The translations under genes were made by a program, and so were the position numbers. From Pseudomonas sp. GM78 (GTDB lineage: Bacteria; Pseudomonadota; Gammaproteobacteria; Pseudomonadales; Pseudomonadaceae), in NCBI RefSeq assembly GCF_000282475.1, contig NZ_AKJF01000088.1, positions 1-51,531 on the forward strand: a stretch of DNA of 51,531 bases, given 5' to 3'. Below the pieces are notes generated by a model. That model had not been told where the DNA came from. It did not search any database and saw only the letters and a program-made list of their open reading frames with translations. Shown in pieces: positions 46,800 through 51,531 of the stretch (the first letter of the stretch is position 1; each line of letters begins with the position of its first letter).

Positions 46800-47891
46800 T
46801 TATTCGGAGGGCACGTATTCTACAACTTCCAGATCGAAACCGGATATCGCATTAAATTTCATCGGTGCCGACATCAGGCGCATTTTGCGTACGCCGAGGT
46901 CACGCAGGATCTGCGAACCGGCACCCACGGTGCTGTAGGTGGTCGGCTTTTTCACCGCCAGGTGGTCGGCGGTTTCGCGAATGTGCGCCAGCAATACATC
47001 GCCATCCAGTGGGTGGCCGAGCAACAGCACCACGCCACTGCCGGCCTCGGCAACCGCGGACATGGCGGCGCGCAGGCTCCAGCGGCCCGGTTGCTTGACC
47101 ATCAGCAGGTCGCGCAGCGGGTCCATGTTGTGCACCCGAACCAGGGTCGGTTCTTCGGCGCAGACAGTGCCCAGGGTCAGGGCCATGTGCACGTCGCCTT
47201 CCACGGAATCACGATAGGTCACCAGGTTGAATTGGCCCAGTTCGCTGTCCAGAGGCTGCTCGGCAATCCGCTGAACGGTACGTTCGTGGATCATCCGGTA
47301 GTGGATCAGGTCGGCGATGGTGCCGATCTTGATGTTGTGTTCAGCGGCGAAAGCTTCCAGCTCGGCGCGACGGGACATGGTGCCGTCGTCGTTCATCACT
47401 TCGCAGATCACCCCGCTCGGCTCGAAACCGGCCATGCGCGCCAGGTCGCACGCGGCTTCGGTGTGGCCGGCGCGGGCCAGGGTGCCGCCGGCCTGGGCCA
47501 TCAGCGGGAAGATGTGGCCGGGGCTGACGATGTCTTCAGCCTTGGCATCACGGGCGGCTGCCGCTTGCACGGTGCGCGCGCGGTCGGCGGCAGAGATACC
47601 GGTGGTGACGCCGGTGGCCGCTTCGATCGATACGGTGAACTTGGTGCCGAAACCGGAACCGTTGCGCGGGGCCATCAGCGGCAGCTTGAGCAGTTCGCAG
47701 CGCTCGCGGCTCATCGGCATGCAGATCAGGCCACGGGCATGCTTGGCCATGAAGTTGATGTGTTCGGCCTGGCAGCACTCGGCGGCCATGATCAGGTCGC
47801 CTTCGTTCTCGCGGTCTTCGTCATCCATGAGGATGACCATCTTGCCTTGGCGGATGTCTTCAACCAGTTCTTCGATGCTATTGAGCGCCAC
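46800..47891 (-). CDS. ribBA: 3,4-dihydroxy-2-butanone 4-phosphate synthase with degenerate cyclohydrolase domain
   Basis: 363 residues. The N-terminal half is an intact RibB: DDEDRENEGDLIMAAE, the RCELLKLP and GTKFTVSIEA region, and HTEAACDLARMAG. The C-terminal half (about 205-363) has the GTP cyclohydrolase II fold, but the zinc cysteine site is replaced by VHNMDPLRDLL, so it should not open GTP. A true ribA lies at 42745. Family knowledge: this kind of inactive RibA half is common in Pseudomonas RibBA proteins. Confidence 0.95.
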   Translation of the reverse strand: MALNSIEELVEDIRQGKMVILMDDEDRENEGDLIMAAECCQAEHINFMAKHARGLICMPMSRERCELLKLPLMAPRNGSGFGTKFTVSIEAATGVTTGISAADRARTVQAAAARDAKAEDIVSPGHIFPLMAQAGGTLARAGHTEAACDLARMAGFEPSGVICEVMNDDGTMSRRAELEAFAAEHNIKIGTIADLIHYRMIHERTVQRIAEQPLDSELGQFNLVTYRDSVEGDVHMALTLGTVCAEEPTLVRVHNMDPLRDLLMVKQPGRWSLRAAMSAVAEAGSGVVLLLGHPLDGDVLLAHIRETADHLAVKKPTTYSTVGAGSQILRDLGVRKMRLMSAPMKFNAISGFDLEVVEYVPSE

Positions 47892-47922
47892 AAGGCACCC
47901 CCATTCTTTTAGAAATTGAGTT

Positions 47923-48588
47923 TCAGGATTTGAGGTAGCCGTTGGCGGCCAGAAAGCTTTCGGTAATGGTGCTGCCGGCAGTTGGCTCAGCGGCCTTGTC
48001 GCCCAACAGCAGGCGCTCCAGATAACGCGCCAGCAAGTCCACTTCCAGGTTCACCCGGCGGCCTGGCTGGTACGACGCCATGATGGTTTCGCTCAGGGTG
48101 TGCGGAATGATGGTCAGCAGGAACTCGGCGCCATCGACTGCGTTCACGGTCAGGCTGGTGCCGTCGACGGTGATCGAGCCTTTATGGGCGATGTACTTGG
48201 CCAGTTCTTTTGGCGCGCGGATGCGGAACTCCACGGCACGGGCGTTTTCGGTGCGGGCAACCACTTCGCCCACGCCATCCACATGGCCACTGACCAGGTG
48301 CCCGCCGAGGCGAGTAGTCGGGGTCAGGGCTTTTTCCAGGTTGACCGGGCTGCCGCTTTTGAGGTCATTCATGGCGGTGCAGTCGAGGGTTTCGCGACTG
48401 ACGTCAGCCGCAAAGCCATTGCCCGGCAGTTCAACAGCGGTCAGGCACACGCCGTTGACCGCAATGCTGTCGCCCAGTTTGACGTCGCTCAGGTCGAGCT
48501 TGCCGGTTTCGACGTGGACCCGCACATCCCCGCCTTTAGGGGTCAATGCACGAATACTGCCGATGGATTCGATGATGCCGGTGAACAT
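47923..48588 (-). CDS. ribE: riboflavin synthase, alpha chain
   Basis: 221 residues with the two tandem lumazine-binding repeats: the first from MFTGIIESIGSIRAL to GHLVSGHVDGVGEV, the second with KGSITVDGTSLTVNAVDG. It disproportionates two lumazines into riboflavin. Between ribD and ribBA in the rib operon, with short gaps. Confidence 0.97.
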   Translation of the reverse strand: MFTGIIESIGSIRALTPKGGDVRVHVETGKLDLSDVKLGDSIAVNGVCLTAVELPGNGFAADVSRETLDCTAMNDLKSGSPVNLEKALTPTTRLGGHLVSGHVDGVGEVVARTENARAVEFRIRAPKELAKYIAHKGSITVDGTSLTVNAVDGAEFLLTIIPHTLSETIMASYQPGRRVNLEVDLLARYLERLLLGDKAAEPTAGSTITESFLAANGYLKS

Positions 48589-48635
48589 GGGGTTCTCCTC
48601 GAGAACAGAGCCAGCGCTATAGCGATGGCCGGAAA

Positions 48636-49769
48636 TTATACGCTCGCTGCCGGTGAAGGAATGGCAGTGACTCGCCAGTCATCGCCCACCGCGCGAATTT
48701 CGGTGATTTTGAGCTCGGGTGCATCTTTCATTTGCGCGAGCGGCCAGTCCAGCAGCGGCCGTGCCAAAGAGCCCAAAAACTTGCCGGCAATGAAAATCTG
48801 GAACTCATCCACCAAACCGAGTTGAGCGAAAGCACCGGCCAGTCGTGGACCGGCCTCCACCAACAGCTCGTTGACGCCACGGTTGGCGAGCTCGACCAGT
48901 AGCTGACGCAGATCGACCTGACCGTCGTAGCCGGGCACGATCAAGCATTCCGGGCCATTGGCGTATTGCTCTTCCACCGCCACACAGGTGGCGACCAGCG
49001 CCGGGCCGGCCTTGAAGAAAGGGGCATCCAGCGGCACCCGCAGACGCCCGTCGACCAGTACGCGCAGTGGCGGACGGCTCATCACCAAAGCGGTTTGCTC
49101 GGCATCCAGGCCCAGCTCATCGGCACGTACGGTCAAGCGGGCGTTATCCGCCAGCACGGTGTCGGCACCGGTCAGCACCACGCTGGCCTGGGCACGCAGG
49201 CGTTGCACCGCCGAACGCGCCGCGGGCCCGGTGATCCATTGGCTTTCGCCGCTTTCCATCGCCGTGCGACCGTCCAGGCTCATGGCCAACTTGACCCGCA
49301 CGAACGGCAAGCCATGTTCCATGCGCTTGAGGAATCCCTGATTGAGCTTGCGCGCTTCACCCTCCAGCACACCACTTTCGGTGGCGATGCCGGCCTGGGC
49401 CAGGCGTTGCAGGCCACGACCGGCCACTTCCGGGTTCGGGTCCTGCATCGCTGCCACGACCCGTGCCACGCCGGCGTTGACCAGCGCATCGGCGCACGGT
49501 GGCGTGCGACCGTGGTGACTGCAAGGTTCGAGGGTCACGTAGGCGGTGGCGCCACGGGCCAGCTCACCGGCGGCGCGCAACGCGTGGACTTCGGCGTGGG
49601 GCTCACCGGCGCGTTCGTGCCAGCCTTCGCCGACGATCTGCCCGTCGCGCACGATCACGCAACCGACCCGCGGGTTGGGGTGAGTCGTGTAATGCCCTTT
49701 GCGCGCCAGCTCCAGCGCGCGGGCCATGTAATGGGCGTCGAGGATGGCTAGCTCTGCTGGCGTGGTCAT
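48636..49769 (-). CDS. ribD: bifunctional riboflavin deaminase-reductase
   Basis: 377 residues. N-terminal deaminase with HAEVHAL and [16 protein letters not shown] zinc ligands; C-terminal reductase (from about 150) with [23 protein letters not shown] and a late [19 protein letters not shown]. It carries out two steps between the RibA product and the ribityl pyrimidine. The start overlaps the nrdR stop (ATGA). Confidence 0.97.
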   Translation of the reverse strand: MTTPAELAILDAHYMARALELARKGHYTTHPNPRVGCVIVRDGQIVGEGWHERAGEPHAEVHALRAAGELARGATAYVTLEPCSHHGRTPPCADALVNAGVARVVAAMQDPNPEVAGRGLQRLAQAGIATESGVLEGEARKLNQGFLKRMEHGLPFVRVKLAMSLDGRTAMESGESQWITGPAARSAVQRLRAQASVVLTGADTVLADNARLTVRADELGLDAEQTALVMSRPPLRVLVDGRLRVPLDAPFFKAGPALVATCVAVEEQYANGPECLIVPGYDGQVDLRQLLVELANRGVNELLVEAGPRLAGAFAQLGLVDEFQIFIAGKFLGSLARPLLDWPLAQMKDAPELKITEIRAVGDDWRVTAIPSPAASV

Positions 49770-50230
49770 TCTTTCACCGGTTCCCTGGCCAGGCGATCGA
49801 TCTCTTCGCGGAACTCATTGAGGTCCTGGAAGCGGCGATACACCGAGGCGAAGCGGATGTAGGCGACTTCGTCGAGCTTCTGCAGCTCGGCCATCACCAG
49901 CTCACCGACCACGAGGGACTTGACCTCGCGTTCGCCGGTGGCGCGCAGTTTGTGTTTGATGTGCACCAGCGACGACTCGAGGCGCTCGACACTCACCGGG
50001 CGCTTTTCCAGCGCACGCTGCATGCCGGCGCGGAGTTTTTCTTCGTCGAACGGCTGGCGACTGCCGTCGGTTTTGATCAGGCGCGGCAACACCAGTTCAG
50101 CGGTTTCAAACGTCGTGAAACGTTCGCCGCAGGCCAGGCATTCACGCCGGCGGCGCACCTGTTCGCCCTCGGCGACCAGACGCGAGTCGATGACCTTGGT
50201 GTCGTTGGCACCGCAGAAGGGACAGTGCAT
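49766..50230 (-). CDS. nrdR: transcriptional repressor NrdR
   Basis: 154 residues. N-terminal zinc ribbon with CPFC and CLAC, then the ATP-cone domain ([18 protein letters not shown]). It represses ribonucleotide reductase genes when dATP is high. The ATG at 50230 gives the invariant [10 protein letters not shown] start; the longer frame upstream is spurious. There is no strong ribosome site. It leads the nrdR-ribD-ribE-ribBA-ribH-nusB-thiL-pgpA run. Confidence 0.97.
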   Translation of the reverse strand: MHCPFCGANDTKVIDSRLVAEGEQVRRRRECLACGERFTTFETAELVLPRLIKTDGSRQPFDEEKLRAGMQRALEKRPVSVERLESSLVHIKHKLRATGEREVKSLVVGELVMAELQKLDEVAYIRFASVYRRFQDLNEFREEIDRLAREPVKE

Positions 50231-50357
50231 GGTGGCAGGCAACAAAAAAAGGGAGGGCCATGGTAGCGCATCCGGGTGGCAAGACAAGCCATAGGGTTTG
50301 CGGTATACAGACGGGATGATCACATGATCCATGGATTTCACCCTTCCGGAGCTGCCA

Positions 50358-50816
50358 ATGCCGTTACGACCGCTCGTTTTGCTCAGCCTTTTCAGCCTGT
50401 TGGTGGCTTGCAGCAGCGATGCCCCCCAGCCGCCAACGCCAGGCCCGGCGCCGCAGCAGGCGCAGAAGAAAGCCCGGGAATCGGCCAACCTCGGCCCGTT
50501 GCCAGCCTATCAACGGGAATTGAGCGGTACCCTGCAAGGCGTGCCGGACGGCGCCGAAGTCGAGCTGGCGCTGCTGGTGATCGACGAGAAGGACCGCCCG
50601 CAACAATTGCTCGCCAGTTCCAACCTGATCGGCACCAACCAGGTATTGCCGTTTCATCTGCGTTTCAATCCAGACGCGTTCCCGGCGGGCGCCCGGGTTG
50701 AACTGCGCGGCCGCGCCAGCCAGTCGGGTCAACTGATCCTGCACCTGCCATCACAGCGGATCTATCAGCCGACCACCCAGGTGCTGGGCCAGCTGCAATT
50801 CGTCAAAGCCCCATGA
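50358..50816 (+). CDS. YbaY family lipoprotein
   Basis: 152 residues. Lipoprotein signal with lipobox LLVAC ([18 protein letters not shown]), a Pro/Gln-rich linker, then a beta-rich YbaY/YscW-like domain ([20 protein letters not shown]... [18 protein letters not shown]). It is likely tethered to the outer membrane; function unknown. CGGAG lies seven to eight bases before the ATG. The stop overlaps the next gene (ATGA). It is divergent from nrdR. Confidence 0.85.
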   Translation: MPLRPLVLLSLFSLLVACSSDAPQPPTPGPAPQQAQKKARESANLGPLPAYQRELSGTLQGVPDGAEVELALLVIDEKDRPQQLLASSNLIGTNQVLPFHLRFNPDAFPAGARVELRGRASQSGQLILHLPSQRIYQPTTQVLGQLQFVKAP

Positions 50817-51466
50817 AGACGCCGCTGGACCTGCAACAGGCGTTGGGGGAATTGCTCGGAGATGCGCGACTGGTCGCTTGTGAGTTGCCTGAGACGGATC
50901 TGAAGCTGTGGCTGATCGATGGCGACAACATGGACCGCGCCTTCAGCCCGGAAGAGACCCGGCGCATCCTGCATGAACCGCCGTACTGGAGTTTCTGCTG
51001 GGCCAGCGGCCTGGCCGTGGCCCGTTACCTGGCGCAGAACCGGCATTGGGTCAAAGGCAAGCGGGTGCTGGATTTCGGTGCCGGCTCCGGGGTCGCGGGG
51101 ATTGCCGCGGTCAAGGCCGGGGCGCTGGAAGTGGTGGCCTGCGACCTCGACCCGCTGGCGATTGCCGCCTGTCGGGCGAATGCCGAACTCAATGACGTAC
51201 AGCTCACCTACTCGACGGATTTTTTCGCCGAAGACGATCGCTTTGACCTGATCCTGGTGGCGGATGTGCTGTACGACCGGGCGAACCTGCCGCTGCTCGA
51301 TGAGTTTCTCAGTCGTGGTCGGGAAGCCTTGGTGGCGGATTCGCGGGTGCGGGATTTCCAGCATCCGTTGTATCAGCGCATCGAAATGCTGGAGGCCATG
51401 ACCTTGCCGGATCTGTGTGAGCCCGAAGAGTTTCGGCACGTGAGCCTTTACCACGCAAGCCGTTAA
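50813..51466 (+). CDS. class I SAM-dependent methyltransferase (ETFB-lysine/PrmA-like)
   Basis: 217 residues. SAM motif I DFGAGSGVAGIAA near residue 83, acidic motif II CDLDPLAIAACRANAELN, then DLILVADVLYD as the post-I catalytic strand. The family includes protein-lysine methyltransferases acting on ETF beta or ribosomal L11; the substrate here is not known. Overlaps the lipoprotein gene by four bases, so both are coupled. Confidence 0.85.
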   Translation: MKTPLDLQQALGELLGDARLVACELPETDLKLWLIDGDNMDRAFSPEETRRILHEPPYWSFCWASGLAVARYLAQNRHWVKGKRVLDFGAGSGVAGIAAVKAGALEVVACDLDPLAIAACRANAELNDVQLTYSTDFFAEDDRFDLILVADVLYDRANLPLLDEFLSRGREALVADSRVRDFQHPLYQRIEMLEAMTLPDLCEPEEFRHVSLYHASR

Positions 51467-51467
51467 A

Positions 51468-51531
51468 AGATCGCAGCCTTCGGCAGCTCCTACATTGACC
51501 GCGTGCAAACCCGATCCTGTAGGAGCTGCCG
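51468..51531. repeat. REP pair cut by the window end
   Basis: AGATCGCAGCCTTCGG followed by CGGCAGCTCCTACA (51481-51494), with the inverted TGTAGGAGCTGCCG at 51518-51531. This is a second REP family in this genome, distinct from the GTGGGAGC type, and it shares its outer half with the terminator at 4763-4790. Confidence 0.75.

Noticed and set aside
46709-48635. FMN riboswitch in the rib operon
   Set aside because: The gaps between ribD, ribE, ribBA and ribH are too short, and the only structure is a simple 9-bp hairpin.

Overview
The window is chromosomal DNA of a Pseudomonas, most likely from the P. fluorescens group. The evidence is the high-GC coding style, several inverted REP pairs of the GTGGGAGC...GCTCGCGAT type, and the gene neighbourhoods: eat-eutBC, the mag (alpha-2-macroglobulin) operon, xseB-ispA-dxs, and nrdR-ribD-ribE-ribBA-ribH-nusB-thiL-pgpA. 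The assignment comes from recognising proteins and gene order by eye. No database search was run.

Layout. 1-4173: the end of an aldehyde dehydrogenase, then an ethanolamine module (permease eat, ethanolamine ammonia-lyase eutB and eutC) behind a clear sigma-54 promoter. 4290-8292: a GNAT acetyltransferase, a DedA membrane protein, an MtfA-type zinc peptidase, inorganic pyrophosphatase (ppa), a LexA/CI-like S24 repressor, and possibly a small ORF ending in a terminator. 8269-24547: a 16.3-kb integrated genomic island bounded by an exact 26-bp direct repeat and carrying a P4-type tyrosine integrase. 24577-34751: the six-gene mag operon on the minus strand. 35029-36174: a Fic protein with a C-terminal winged helix, behind two matching palindromic operators. 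36272-41420: xseB-ispA-dxs, then a BtuB-type B12 receptor. 41529-50230: a long minus-strand run covering B12 binding (btuF), riboflavin synthesis, nusB, thiL, pgpA and nrdR. 50358-51466: a YbaY-like lipoprotein and a methyltransferase, then REP DNA at the edge.

The island is the accessory part. Its right half is a replication and maintenance module on the minus strand, tightly overlapped: an AlpA-type regulator, a small protein, a toprim primase, a DUF3987 protein and three small island proteins. Its left half is a defence block. One minus-strand operon encodes a nuclease-methylase fusion (HsdR N-terminal domain joined to an N6-adenine methylase), a two-TRD HsdS, and a translationally coupled protein with a HEPN RNase motif (R-x4-H). 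No HsdR translocase is present. Facing away from it is a 1268-residue RecD-like helicase with a C-terminal PD-(D/E)XK-like nuclease. I consider this block (BcgI-like RM·S enzyme, HEPN protein and giant helicase-nuclease) the best candidate for a poorly described system.

The housekeeping parts connect. Ethanolamine ammonia-lyase needs adenosylcobalamin, and the same window carries B12 uptake genes (btuB, btuF). The aldehyde dehydrogenase would remove the acetaldehyde made by EutBC. The rib genes, thiL, ispA and dxs form a cofactor and isoprenoid precursor block, and dxs needs the thiamine diphosphate that thiL makes.
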